Source: Nicotiana tabacum (lineage: Eukaryota; Streptophyta; Magnoliopsida; Solanales; Solanaceae). From it: a stretch of 64,000 nt of DNA. Made by a program: the position numbers and the translations under genes. The DNA lies in the NCBI RefSeq assembly GCF_000715075.1, contig NC_134088.1, positions 1,550,001 through 1,614,000 of the forward strand, read 5' to 3'. Below the pieces are notes generated by a model. That model searched no databases and was not told the origin of the DNA. It worked only from the letters and a program-made list of their open reading frames with translations. Positions 43,010 through 54,358 of the stretch are shown here, piece by piece (positions within the stretch are counted from its first letter, which is position 1; each line of letters starts with the position of its first letter).

Positions 43010-44720
43010 CCGGTGAATATAACACTCTGTTCCACAGCAGAAAGGACTCTAATCCCCAGCAGAAAGAGTCATACCGGCAACACTCCAAATCCCCAACTGG
43101 AAAGTGATACAAATGAGAGAGTCTTATCGGTGAAAATCTTTACGGACACTGTAAGGCGATGAAAGCTGAGAGAAAAACCAAAATGAGATAGACTTGATAG
43201 TGAAAACCTTTTTGGTACTACAAGTCGAATAAGATTGAGAATCAGATGGGGAATTGTCAATTGAAGGTCTTGAAAGATGATTGACGGTGGAGGATAGGCC
43301 ACATATGCATGTCATGACCATTAGAGTCGGTATCTGCGTTTGATAAGTTTTTATTTATAGTTTCTTTTGTTAAAGAGTCATCTTTTTCCTTTGTCTTTTT
43401 ATTCTGTTCCCTTTTATCTTTTTCCTTTCATAGAAAAATTCCCCAATAGAGTCTGTTTGGTCAGAACAAGTGTGAATTGACTTCAAAATATGCCATCAGC
43501 TTTCCAATTATGCAAGATGAGATCTGACTAGTACATCCAAGTGGTATAGTCAGCAAGGAACAAGCGCGAGGCCAGTGTCAAAAAAGATATCCCCAGCAAA
43601 AGGGAATTGACAAAAGGATTGACGAGTGTCAAGAGGGATATCCTTGCCGAAATCAAAGGTTATAAACCTCAAGGCCGAGGCCCGTGGACAAAGCAAGGAG
43701 AGCAATGAACATGGTGTGGGAAATTCATACTAGACTAAAAGGTCGGGGAAATGCCAATTTCCGAGCTATGCCACAAAAGAAGAGGGATATCCCCAGCAGA
43801 AAGTGATTATCCCCAGCAAATAATATCATCCCCAACAAGTTGTGGAACGCAGAGCAAGGAAGGAGAAAGGGAAAACCATCCCAGTAGGAGTATCACAACC
43901 AACCACCGCATTTTAAACTAACAAATTTTGTTTGATTTGGAACAGGTAAAGGAAATGGCATTGATGACAGAAATGCATGCCACAAGGGATATTATCAAAC
44001 TGGGGCAGAAAATTTTCCTTTCATTCAGAAAATTTTCTGGAAGTCAGGTACCCATTTGGGGAAGAATAAAGATAACTCCAGTCTCAAGGGAAGTGGTCTT
44101 TGAACCAGTGTTGCCCCCAACATAATGAGTATCAATGGAGGAAGTTGTTCCCCAGCGGACAAAACAAAGGCATGAAACTTGCGCTCAGAAAAAGCAAAAG
44201 GCCAGTATCATTCCCAACAGCCTTCCGAAGAGTGAAACACTAGTTCTGAAGGAATCAGAATCCCCTAGCAGTGTTATCCTCGACAGCATTATCCCCAGCT
44301 GATAACATTTTATCCCCCAACAGGTAAGTAAATAATTCCCCAACAGTGTTATCTACAGCAGTTCGAGGAGTCCAACACAAGTTTGGTGAAAATCGGTATC
44401 CTCAGCGGTTCCTTTCGGGAAAAGGCAAAACGAGTCTTAAGGGAGGTAGTCTTCGAAGGAAGAAACTACCAAAAAAAAAAAGAAAAAGAAAAAGGGGGAA
44501 GTAGTTTGCAGAGAAATGAAACATCCTACTTAAAAGGAAGTAGTTTTGGAAGGAGTAATATAACATATTTACTCAGCAGAGTTATCCCCAGCGGATCATC
44601 GAGATGTAGAAGCATCCTCGACAGAGTTTCGACCAAGTTTCAAGAGGGTCGAACAACCCAGAGTGGGTAAGGAAGAAAAGGAAAATTCATCCCCAGCAAA
44701 ATAATCCCCAGCAGTTACGA
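43010..44720 (+). repeat. Region rich in dispersed ATCCCCAGCAG words
   Basis: ATCCCCAGCAG(A) and close variants occur many times (near 43050, 43588, 43786, 43808, 44290, 44583, 44690, 44704), often after AAAGAG or AAAGTGATT. At about 43998-44036, AAACTGGGGCAG precedes the palindromic GCAGAAAATTTTC pair, the counterpart of the twin hairpins of the Ogre-type element. Confidence 0.6.
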
Positions 44721-44760
44721 GGGAAGACAACATAGGTAAGTAAATAATTCAGGAAGAAGG

Positions 44761-45720
44761 ATATGTCGGGTTCATCCGCCCTCGAATAGGATATGTCGGG
44801 TTCATCCGCCCTCGAATAGGATATGTCGGGTTCATCCGCCCTCGAATAGGATATGTCGGGTTCATCCGCCCTCGAATAGGATATGTCGGGTTCATCCGCC
44901 CTCGAATAGGATATGTCGGGTTCATCCGCCCTCGAATAGGATATGTCGGGTTCATCCGCCCTCGAATAGGATATGTCGGGTTCATCCGCCCTCGAATAGG
45001 ATATGTCGGGTTCATCCGCCCTCGAATAGGATATGTCGGGTTCATCCGCCCTCGAATAGGACATGTCGGGTTCATCCGCCCTCGAATAGGACATGTCGGG
45101 TTCATCCGCCCTCGAATAGGACATGTCGGGTTCATCCGCCCTCGAATAGGACATGTCGGGTTCATCCGCCCTCGAATAGGACATGTCGGGTTCATCCGCC
45201 CTCGAATAGGACATGTCGGGTTCATCCGCCCTCGAATAGGACATGTCGGGTTCATCCGCCCTCGAATAGGACATGTCGGGTTCATCCGCCCTCGAATAGG
45301 ACATGTCGGGTTCATCCGCCCTCGAATAGGACATGTCGGGTTCATCCGCCCTCGAATAGGACATGTTGGGTTCATCCGCCCTCGAATAGGACATGTCGGG
45401 TTCATCCGCCCTTGAATAGGATATGTCGGGTTCATCCGCCCTCGAATAGGATATGTCGGGTTCATCCGCCCTCGAATAGGACATGTCGGGTTCATCCGCC
45501 CTCGAATAGGACATGTCGGGTTCATCCGCCCTCGAATAGGATATGTCGGGTTCATCCGCCCTCGAATAGGACATGTCGGGTTCATCCGCCCTCGAATAGG
45601 ACATGTCGGGTTCATCCGCCCTCGAATAGGACATGTCGGGTTCATCCGCCCTCGAATAGGATATGTCGGATTCATCCGCCCTCGAATAGGATATGTCAGG
45701 TTCATCCACCCTCAAATAGG
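44761..45720 (+). repeat. 32-copy tandem array, 30-bp unit
   Basis: Units start A(T/C)ATGTCGGGTTCATC and end CCGCCCTCGAATAGG, two per 60 bases, almost without length change. The only common variant is T or C at base 2, ordered as T10, C12, T2, C2, T1, C3, T2. The last unit is diverged. Because 30 is a multiple of 3, long stop-free frames (up to 348 codons on the minus strand) exist; they repeat a ten-residue unit and are not credible genes. Confidence 0.97.
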
Positions 45721-45747
45721 ATTTTATTTTCAAAGTTGTTGTTGAAG

Positions 45748-46720
45748 ACAGGCGCCCACCTGAATAACGAGAGGAATACTTTTTTGTCTGTTCATTTCAT
45801 ATTCTAGGTCGCCCACCAGTATAATGCGGGCATATCATTTTTCATGTCATGTTCTAGGTCGCCCACCAGTATAATGCGGGAATACATTTTTGTCTTTTCA
45901 TTTTGTTCTAGGTCGCCCACCAGTATAATGCGGGAATACATTTCTGTCTTTTCATTTCATGTCCTAGGTCGCCCACCAGTATAATGCGGGAATACATTTT
46001 TGTCTTTTCATTTTGTTCTAGGTTGCCCACCAGTATAATGCGGGAATACATTTCTGTCTTTTCATTTCATGTTCTAGGTCGCCCATCAGTATAATGCGGG
46101 AATACATTTCATGTCCTAGGTCGCCCACCAGTATAATGCGGGAATACATTTCTGTCTTTTCATTTCATGTTCTAGGTCGCCCACCAGTATAATGCGGGAA
46201 TACATTTCTGTTCTAGGTCGCCCACCAGTATAATGCGGAAATACATTTCTATCTTTCCATTTCATGTTCTAGGTCGCCCACCAGTATAATGCGGGAATAC
46301 ATTTCTGTTCTAGGTCGCCCACCAGTATAATGCGGGAATACATTTCTGTCTTTTCATTTCTGTTCTAGGTCGCCCACCAGTATAATGCGGGAATACATTT
46401 CTGTTCTAGGTCGCCCACCAGTATAATGCGGGAATACATTTCTGTCTTTTCATTTCTGTTCTAGGTCGCCCACCAGTATAATGCGGGAATACATTTCTGT
46501 CTTTTTATTTCTGTTCTAGGTCGCCCACCAGTATAATGCGGGAATACATTTCTGTCTTTTCAGTTCATGTTCTAGGTCGCCCACCAGTATAATGCGGGAA
46601 TACATTTCTGTCTTTTTATTTCTGTTCTAGGTCGCCCACCAGTATAATGCGGGCATACATTTCATATTTTTGCATTCAGGCGCCCACCTGTATAACGAGA
46701 GGAATACTTTTCAGTCTTAT
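45748..46720 (+). repeat. 17-copy tandem array (unit about 41-56 bp) with diverged end units
   Basis: The core TCTAGGTCGCCCACCAGTAT-AATGCGGGAATACATTTC (two joined parts) is repeated from about 45803 to 46650. Units differ by presence or absence of a TGTCTTTTCATTTC spacer. Both ends carry a diverged unit, GGCGCCCACCTG followed by ATAACGAGAGGAATAC (45752 and 46679), which looks ancestral. Confidence 0.93.
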
Positions 46721-47278
46721 ACTTCAGATTTTGAAATCAGTAACCCCACCGGAAGGCAGAAGGTTACAACAAGAATCCCCAGCAGGAAACAATAAAAATC
46801 CCCGGCACCAGAAAGCAGAAGGTGGCAACAAGAGGTCCCAGCACAAATTCAAGCGCATGAGTCAAAAGGAAGAAAAGACGCGTCTTGAAAGAAGCGGCCT
46901 GTGAACATTAAATTATGCCCAGCATAACAAATCTGATGAAGAAAGCTGTATCCCAGAGGAACCACCGAAAAGCTTAATGAAGGAGGCCATATCCCCAATA
47001 GACCGAACAAAATGATGAAAACTGGTATTCAGAAAAGCAAAAGGCCAGTGTCATCCCCAAATTCTCAGAAGAAAAGCACCGAAAGAAACACAAGCTGACA
47101 ATAAAGCAAGGCGACAAGAACAAGTTGAAGATAGATGAGATCTTATGATCTGTAGTCTAGCCTAGCTTCTTGTTTTCTTTTAAGCACGGTGTAACAAGGA
47201 GATCGGTAAGCAGTGGTGATAGCATGCAACAACAGTAACATTGCAGTCCCATGGTAGTCCCAACTACCAAAACTTCCC
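46721..47278 (+). other. Non-coding stretch after the arrays
   Basis: A/G-rich text with further CCCCAGCA words (near 46777, 46795, 46830, 46990). No credible frame. Confidence 0.4.
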
Positions 47279-47345
47279 GAACTACATTAACCTGATTCCC
47301 CTTTAGCCAGGGATATGTAGGAAACCTTTGAAGCAAAGGTTCGGT
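47279..47345 (+). ncRNA. Two-hairpin module, copy 6 (near the 3' LTR)
   Basis: CTACAT (47282-47287) pairs with ATGTAG (47315-47320). TCCC (47297-47300) pairs with GGGA (47310-47313). The second hairpin is AACCTTTG (47323-47330) with CAAAGGTT (47334-47341), eight perfect pairs. Its place, about 110 bases before the 3' LTR, equals that of copy 2 in the Ogre-type element. Confidence 0.62.
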
Positions 47346-47440
47346 TAAATCTTTTTCAAAAAATGCTTCACACGGAGTACTCGGATGGGCAAAAATCGCT
47401 CACTTTATCTTTGCACGAAAACCCTTCGTGTCTTCGGGCA

Positions 47441-47452
47441 AAGAGGGGCAGC
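47441..47452 (+). other. Polypurine tract, second Tat-type element
   Basis: AAGAGGGGCAGC directly before the 3' LTR start TGTAAGCACG. Confidence 0.8.
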
Positions 47453-49831
47453 TGTAAGCACGTGATTTTTTCCCTTTGAGAGAATTACTCCCAAAAATTC
47501 CAAAATAAAACAATTTTCCTTTGTGTGCAATTTTAGAATTTTTGTAGCATTTTTGATAATTATTTGTATTTCTGTCTGTTCGTGTTTATTGGCTAAATTA
47601 ATAAAAAATTATAAAAATATGTCGCATTTGCATTTAGTATTTATTTAAGTTTGTTTTACAAAATCATAAAAATAATGTATGTTGCATTTTTAGCATTTAA
47701 CGTCTAAATTGTGTGATTTTTATAGTTAATTGCTATTTAAATGTGCGATAATTGTTATTTGGACAGATTTTTGAAGTTATAACAGATTTTGAATCAGGGC
47801 AGTAACAGTAGTTTTAGGGGTAATACGGGAATTAACCAATTGCAGATTATTTAATTATGGTGGGGGACAAGACGTAATGATAAAAGCAAAAAGGAAAAGA
47901 TGGATAATGATGTCTTCTTTTCAAAAAAAGGGAACATGGGGCCCACTTTGACTACTTTTCAAAAAGAGGGAACACGGGGGGCCCACGTTGATTACTTTTA
48001 CTAAAGTAAAAGTATGGGTAATAATAAAAGTTAAAGGGGAAAGAGGTAAAAGGGGGTCTTGCTTTGTATATAAGGGGGGATGAGGGGATTGAATTTGGGA
48101 GGGATAGGAATTGGAGAAATTTCAAAACTAAAGGGGAGGAGATTTTGGAAGAATTTTGAGAGATAGAAATTGGAGAAATTTCAAAACTAAAGGAGAGAAC
48201 AAAAACTGAAAAAAAATCTTCTACTTTCCTTCATTGTTTAAAATCAGCATTAATTGTTGTTGTTTCATCGAAGCTTGAAGCTTCTTTTTTGGGATTACTA
48301 CTCCATCGGTTTGCAAACTCTGTTACTGGTTTTGCGGTGTTGCTGAACCTGTTGTTGCTGTGTTATTATTGCTGCTGACTTCTCCTTCTTTTGTTCTTGT
48401 ACTGCCATTTCCAGGTACACATTTGTACACTCTCGGCTTGAAGCGAAAATGAAATATTAATCAGGCTTTGTTCCTGTTGAATTCCTCCTGTTTAGATTTG
48501 TGTTTGAATATTAATTTTCCTTTCTTTGTATAAAAATGTAGTGGATTGATTAATGAGTAATGAGGTTGCATATGTATAACTTCTTCATCTAATAATGTTA
48601 CTTTAAATTAATCGAAGAATAGTTAATCTGTTTTGATATTATGGTGTGTCAATCTCATGTTCTAGTATATTTGAATAATAGAATATAGAATGAAAGCGGT
48701 TTTTCTTTGTACAAACTCGATCGCAATTTTCCATTCGCATTAGCCGTAAACTAATAACTAATAAGTTACGTTTTCCAGCATGTAATTAATTAAGAGATTT
48801 TCTTTTATTTTAGAGACGAACTTAATAGAAAAAATGTAGTCACTGTAGGTTTATCCTTTTAAATAAAAATGAGACGAGCCTCGCCAAATAAAACGCACAG
48901 ATTGCGGGGCCCTCACAAAATGTATGTGTTAATTAATTAGAACTCGGGATAGGCCGCTTAACGAACTCCACGGCCTTACCCAAAATAATAATACGTTAAT
49001 CGCTTTAGGCGCGCATTTTAATAAATCTTACCTTCTTAAACTCGGGTGCACATTTATGTGACCCAAATCCAAATCTCAACGGAGTCAAAATGTGGCTCTA
49101 ATCATGGGTACATTGATTGTGACGTGGTTCGAGATGCATGTCCACGACGTTGCAAATTTCTTTAAAAAATAAGAATGAGATGAGCCTCGCCGAATAAAAA
49201 TACAAAATTGCGGGGCCCTCAGTAAATATTTGCTTTAAAATTGCTTAGACTTGGGATGGACCGTTTAGCAAAATCCCACGGCCCTACCCAAAGTAGATGA
49301 TACGCTAGTCGCTTTAGGCGCGTCTTTAATAATTTAATTTTCTTAAACTCGGGTGCACATTTATGTGACCCAAATCCAAATCTCAACGGAGTCAAAGTGT
49401 GTCGACGACCACGGGTACATTGATTGTGATGCGGTTTGATATACATTTTCACAACGTTGCAATTCCCTGTAAAAAATAATAATAATTAAGAAAGAGGTAA
49501 AAAGTTAAAATTTGTACATAAGTTCAATATGTATTAAATCTGATAATCAAGCCGAATATGACAGTTGAGCGACCGTGCTAGAACCACGGAACTCGGGAAT
49601 GCCTAACACCTTCTCCCGGGTTAACAGAATTTCTTATCCGGATTTCTGGTACGCAGACTGTAATATGCAGTCATTCTTTTCCTCGATTCGGGATTAAAAT
49701 TGGTGACTTGGGACATCCTAAAATCTCCCAAGTGGCGACTCTAAAATGAATAAACAAATCCTGTTTCGATTGTCCTTTAATTGGAAAAAACTCCTTGTAC
49801 CCTCGCGGGGGCGGAAAAAGGAGGTGTGACA
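47453..49831 (+). repeat. 3' LTR of the second Tat-type element
   Basis: Colinear with 37156-39539; roughly 40 differences by eye over 2.38 kb, most of them A/G or C/T. It ends GGTGTGACA, then TATAT and a (TA)n run. Confidence 0.93.
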
Positions 49832-50642
49832 TATATATATATATATATATACATGGAGATGGATTTCTCTTTAGGGATGGATTACCCTTGTTTCCTCGAT
49901 ATTGGTTGACTTGCAGTCAGTGTTTTATATGTTCCGGGATGGATTTCTATGGGCCGGAAGGCCATATGCAGTACCGAGCGGTTGAACACTTGAGAGTGGA
50001 AGCATACGATGCATTTTCATGCATTTTTGGCATTGACGTGTAGATTTTTGCTGAGTTTATACTTCACATTGTTCGGACTGGTATTTAATTTACTGTTGAG
50101 TTGGATAATTGAATTGCCAGCATGCCTACTTTTCTGTTCAGTTTAATTGCGTTATAATTGCTGAGATTTAGTTCGACACTGCCTATCAGTCCATAGTTTG
50201 GACTTGTTACTTATTGAATTGGTATACTCATGTTACCCCCTGCCCCTTGTGTGCAGATCCAGTTATCTCAGTGCACGGTAGCGGCTGTTGACTACTCCAG
50301 TCGCAGATTATCACCGGAGATATCATGGTAGCTGCCTGGCGATCGCAGTTCCGCCTTTCTCCTTCTTTATCTTCCTTCTAGTATACTTTGGCTACTTTCA
50401 GACTATTTTGGTCTTGTTATGTTTCGGAACAAGTGTAGTATTGCTCATGACTTAGTGACACCCGAGGTCGGGCTTTTATTTCTGCATTTTGGTTTTTGAC
50501 TTTATATCTTTTATGGAAATTTCAGTTGAAAAAGGTTGTTATTTAAGTTTTAATAAAATGTTGAGATATTTTGGGAATGTGTCGGCTGGCCTAGTTCCAT
50601 GATAGGCCCCATCACAGCCGGGTTGGTTTTGGGGTCGTGACA
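49832..50642 (+). repeat. 3' LTR of the Tekay-like element, part 2
   Basis: It resumes after the TATAT duplication with a (TA) run and continues in the style of part 1 (GATGGATTTCTC-like text occurs on both sides). It ends GGTCGTGACA at 50642, matching the LTR tail at 31122-31141. Total LTR length is about 3.0 kb. Confidence 0.83.
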
Positions 50643-52321
50643 TTTATAGTGACCAGTCTTACCACAGTATATGCAGATTTTATTCTCAGGAAGTGTGATG
50701 TACTTGCTTTTAGGATCCCACTTAGGTGTAGGGGTCCCGCAGCCAAGTCCTCTCTTATTGGTACTATGGTGTTCTTGTAGCCATGAAAGTGCATCAGAGG
50801 ACCTATTCCATTTACAGGTTATGTCTAGCTCGTGCTTGACCTTGCTTAGATCCTCTTTTAGTACTCTTATCTGATCATCTCTTTTGTACAACTCATCTTT
50901 CATTTTTCTTAGGTTTTCTTCTAAAGTGAGTTGTGTGTGATCGTCTTTCTTTTTACCTTTTCCTAATTTCAGTTTTAGATTTTTAGATCTAAGTTCTAGG
51001 ACCGTGGTGTTAAGTTCAAGAACCTGGTTCTTTAACTCAGCATTTTTACTATCACTTTCACTAGCCCTAAGTTCCAAATTTTTGTACTTAACTTTAAAAA
51101 TCACGCACTCCTTAGACATCTGTTCCTTTTCATTGTTTAGATCCTCATATTCATCAATGAAATCCAGGAGTACCTCAGATAGCCTTTCTTTAGACAAAAA
51201 ATTAATCTTATCTTTTATATGAGTTATACTTACCTCAGATTCCTCATCAGATTCCCTAATGTTCATAAGTGCTTGTTCATCTCAATCTTCATCCTCAGAG
51301 TCCTCATCTGAACTTTCTCCCCAAGCAGCAACCATAGCCTTTGTTGATACTTTATTCTTCTTTGGATGAACCTGTTCATTCTTCCTATTTCTACGTTCAG
51401 CTCTTTCCTTCTTCCATTCAATTTCCCATTGGGGGCATTTTTTGATGTGATGATCAGTTTTCCCACACTTGTAACATCCCTCATTGGTTTGCTTTTAATG
51501 AACCATTGGTTTGCTGTAGGTTCAACTTCTGGAAGGACCCTTTTCTCTCATTAGGTACTTCTTGAAGTCCTTTGTGATCATGGTCATTTCATCCTCCTCT
51601 AGATCAGCACCTTTAGTGATTCTGAGTGCCAGGCTCCTTTCTTTCTTGAGTGCATCCATCTTTATGGTTTGTCTGCTAAGTTCATAGGCAATGAGATTTC
51701 CAATTAGCTCATCCAACTTAAGAGTGGAAATGTTATTTGATTCCTGAATAGCAGTGATTTTGCTTTCCCAAGAGACTGGCAGAACCCTTGTAAAAATCTT
51801 CTCAATTTTGTCTTCTTCAAGAATAACCCTTCTAAGAGACTTAAGTTCATTTGTCAGTGTGGCAAACCTTGTATACATCTCCTGGATGGTTTCCCTTTCC
51901 TTGATGGTGAAATTCTCATGTTGGGAATACAACAGTGTTCTTCTAGACCTCTTCACTTGAGGTGTTCCTTCATGAGCCACTTGCAAAGTGTCCCAAATTT
52001 CCTTATTAGTGGTACAACTTTGAATTCTGCTGTACTCGTCTGGACCAAGTCCACACACAAGCCATATCTTGGCCTTAGAATTCTTCTCCTATTTCCTAAA
52101 GTCCTCGGCATTGCAGTTAGCTCTCATTTTTTGCACATCTACTCTTTCAGCATTCTTCTTCATGGTAGTCAGGGGACCATCTGTGACAATGTCTCATAGC
52201 TCTAGTCTTCTCCAATAATATGATCTCTCATCCTGTTTTTCCACCACGAGTAGTACTGGCCATTAAAGAGTGGAGGCCTAACAGTGGATTGCCCTTCCCA
52301 ATTTCTAGGTGGTGTGCTCAT
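50643..52321 (-). pseudogene. gag of a Sirevirus-like Ty1/copia element, truncated by the Tekay-like insertion
   Basis: ATG at 52321 (MSTPPRNWEGQS, then NGQYYSWWKNRM) opens a copia-type gag (UBN2 family). 52058-51522 holds the core (NKEIWDTLQVAHEGTPQVK, LIAYELSRQTIKM). A first zinc knuckle, CYKCGKTDHHIKKC (C-X2-C-X4-H-X4-C), lies near 51470-51430. A coiled-coil segment (51200-50900) and a second knuckle start, CIYCGKTGHYK, at about 50650-50690 follow. Stops lie near 52200, 52090, 51520 and 51275. The rest of pol is beyond the insertion, outside the window. Packages element RNA when intact. Confidence 0.82.
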
Positions 52322-52361
52322 CTTGATCTGTTCCTAAGGTGTTAGCCTCTTTAAGGATAAT

Positions 52362-52375
52362 CTGCTTTGATACCA
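52362..52375 (-). other. Primer binding site, copia element
   Basis: Minus strand TGGTATCAAAGCAG, five bases after the LTR end; initiator tRNA-Met type. Confidence 0.8.
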
Positions 52376-52380
52376 ATTGA

Positions 52381-53295
52381 TGTTTTAACTTCAATACCAC
52401 ACAAGAGGGGGGTGATTTGTGTTGTGTCCAATTTTTCGCTTAAACTGATTATAGAAGGACCTGGTTCTTCTATATGTTCCTTAACCTACTATTGTAGAAA
52501 TAGTAAATGCAGAAAGTGAAGAACACAAGTATTTTACGTGGAAAACACCTGGATCAAAAGGTGAAAAAACCACGATCTACTTCCTAGTAGGATTTTTCCA
52601 AATTCTTCACTAAATCACTGAGCCAAAAACTGCATTTACAAAACAGTTTTGTAAACCTAAGATTAATTCTAATCCAGTTGTAGCAAGCAGCCTCTAACTG
52701 TTGCGACAACCTCAAGTTAACTCTAACTTGAATACTCCGAGTACCTATTATAATTGCCTCTAGATAAAGCTGAAAGGTATAATATGAAAATACCTACTAC
52801 AATTGAACTAGAATAAAAGACAGATACTTGAAACTGGTTCTTCTATCTGGTTCATGTCTTCAAGTTTGCACACTTGAATCACACACGAATTGCTTGCAAA
52901 ATTCCTTGCTATTTTGCACTCAATTCACTTTTAACTTCTGCATTTGTGCATTACCTGTAAGTGAGAACATCCTGCAATTTATAGAGTTAGTAGATGAAGA
53001 GAATAACTAGAGTTCTAATGCTACTCTTCCTTGGTGGAAGAGTTCTAGTTGATCTCAACTTCTAAATCCTTCCCTATCTTGGACAGTGTTCTCTTTGAGT
53101 AAGGAGTCCTTCTACTTATCAATTATGCAACCTTTTCGATCAGAAGATATTAAATATATCAAGTTAAGCTTATCTCCTTCACGTGCATCCCACATGCTCG
53201 AATCTGCCTATTTCTTTGCACCACAAGGGATGGACCTGGTTCATGCCTAAGCTTTTTTTTGTCAATCTTAAAACTAACCTTCACTTGGGCCAACA
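52381..53295 (-). repeat. 5' LTR of the Sirevirus-like copia element
   Basis: On the minus strand it runs from TGTTGGCCCAAGTGAAGG (53295) to GAAGTTAAAACA (52381), 915 bp, directly before the PBS. The partner LTR is outside the window. The flank 53296-53300 (ACTAA) should be one target duplication. Confidence 0.78.
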
Positions 53296-54353
53296 ACTAA
53301 AGATAATAATGATCTAGCTAACAAAAATAAGCAAATAATATTATAGATAACTTGTCTCTGGATCTAGAGGGGCCGGATAAAAAACCTTAAAAATTGAACT
53401 CATAAATTTTAAATTTTGGATCCGCGTCTACTCATATTTCAATATTGTGTTTGAAGTGATACTCCAAAATGTTTGTCTATTGTTTTCATAATATGAATGT
53501 CTGATTTGTTTTAGGGAAATTGTTCGAGTTTGTCTATTATTCGAAATTACTCAATTTTATCCCACTTTAGACTTTTTGATTCGTTTATATCCTTTTAGTA
53601 TTTACCCCTCAACTTTTGATTGTGAGACTCTTTTTTATGAAAGGGTAAAATTATTAAAGTTTAATGGATATGCATGGTAAAGTTGTTATTTTCAAATGGC
53701 ACAAAGACATACTTTCCCTTGGTTTTAAGATATTAGCTGTGATATTTTTGACATTTTAGACAAAATTAACAATTTTTGTTTTGAACCTTGTGAGCTAATT
53801 AGTAACTTTTGAAAATATTAGTATGTTTTATCTTAAAAAGATGTTTTTAGAGAGAGAAAAAAACAATAAAAGAGCAAAAGAGAATCGATTCCTTACTCCA
53901 TGATTTTCTAAGAATAATTTACAAATAGAAATGATTAAATAATTTCCTATATTCCCATGTGTGATAGTAACACTCTCCCTTTTTTCATAAAAGGTATGCA
54001 ATAGTGGAACTTAAAGCATCGCATTTTGAGTGAAAAAAAAAGAATTCTAGGACCACCCAAATGTTAGCCATGATTGCTCTCTCTATGACAAGGAAGCAGG
54101 GTGGACGTAGTCTTTGGTATCGGGTTTATCTGGACTCGGTATTTTTTATACTGAATATAAGTTTATGTATACAGCGGCGAATTTAAGGTATAAATTTTAT
54201 GGGTTCAATCTTTAAGTTTTGTTAGCATTAACCCATTGCATGTTTAAAATTATGGGTTCAGACCTACTAATTGTTTGAATCTTAATCAATTTTTATAGTA
54301 TATAAGTATATGCTCCTCGTTGAAAGCAGTGGCAACAATCCGCACCTGTGTGC
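53296..54353. other. AT-rich flank with MITE remnants
   Basis: No gene. TTTAAATTTTGGATCCGC (about 53408) and ATGGGTTCAATC/ATGGGTTCAGAC text (about 54200, 54265) look like ends of the degenerate MITE family also seen at 61240-61440. Confidence 0.4.
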
Positions 54354-54358
54354 TACAT

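Larger units (their letters stand above)
37156..49831 (+). mobile_element. Complete 12.7 kb non-coding Tat-type LTR element
   Basis: LTRs of 2384 and 2379 bp (TGTAAGCACG to GTGTGACA) are flanked by TATAT. The PBS is identical to that of the Ogre-type element, the PPT is near-identical, and the LTR ends share the GCCTAACACCTTC text. The 7.9 kb inside holds no gag or pol text; it has duplications, four two-hairpin modules, CCCCAGCAG-rich text and two large tandem arrays. It looks like a non-autonomous Tat derivative. I count roughly 40 differences between LTRs, mostly transitions, so the insertion is fairly young. Confidence 0.88.

Noticed and set aside
44687..45733. Stop-free minus-strand frames of 348 and 318 codons
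   Set aside because: They only translate the 30-bp array; more than one frame is open at once because the unit is a multiple of three.
44761..46720. CRISPR-like array
   Set aside because: Units are contiguous tandem copies without unique spacers, inside a plant LTR element.
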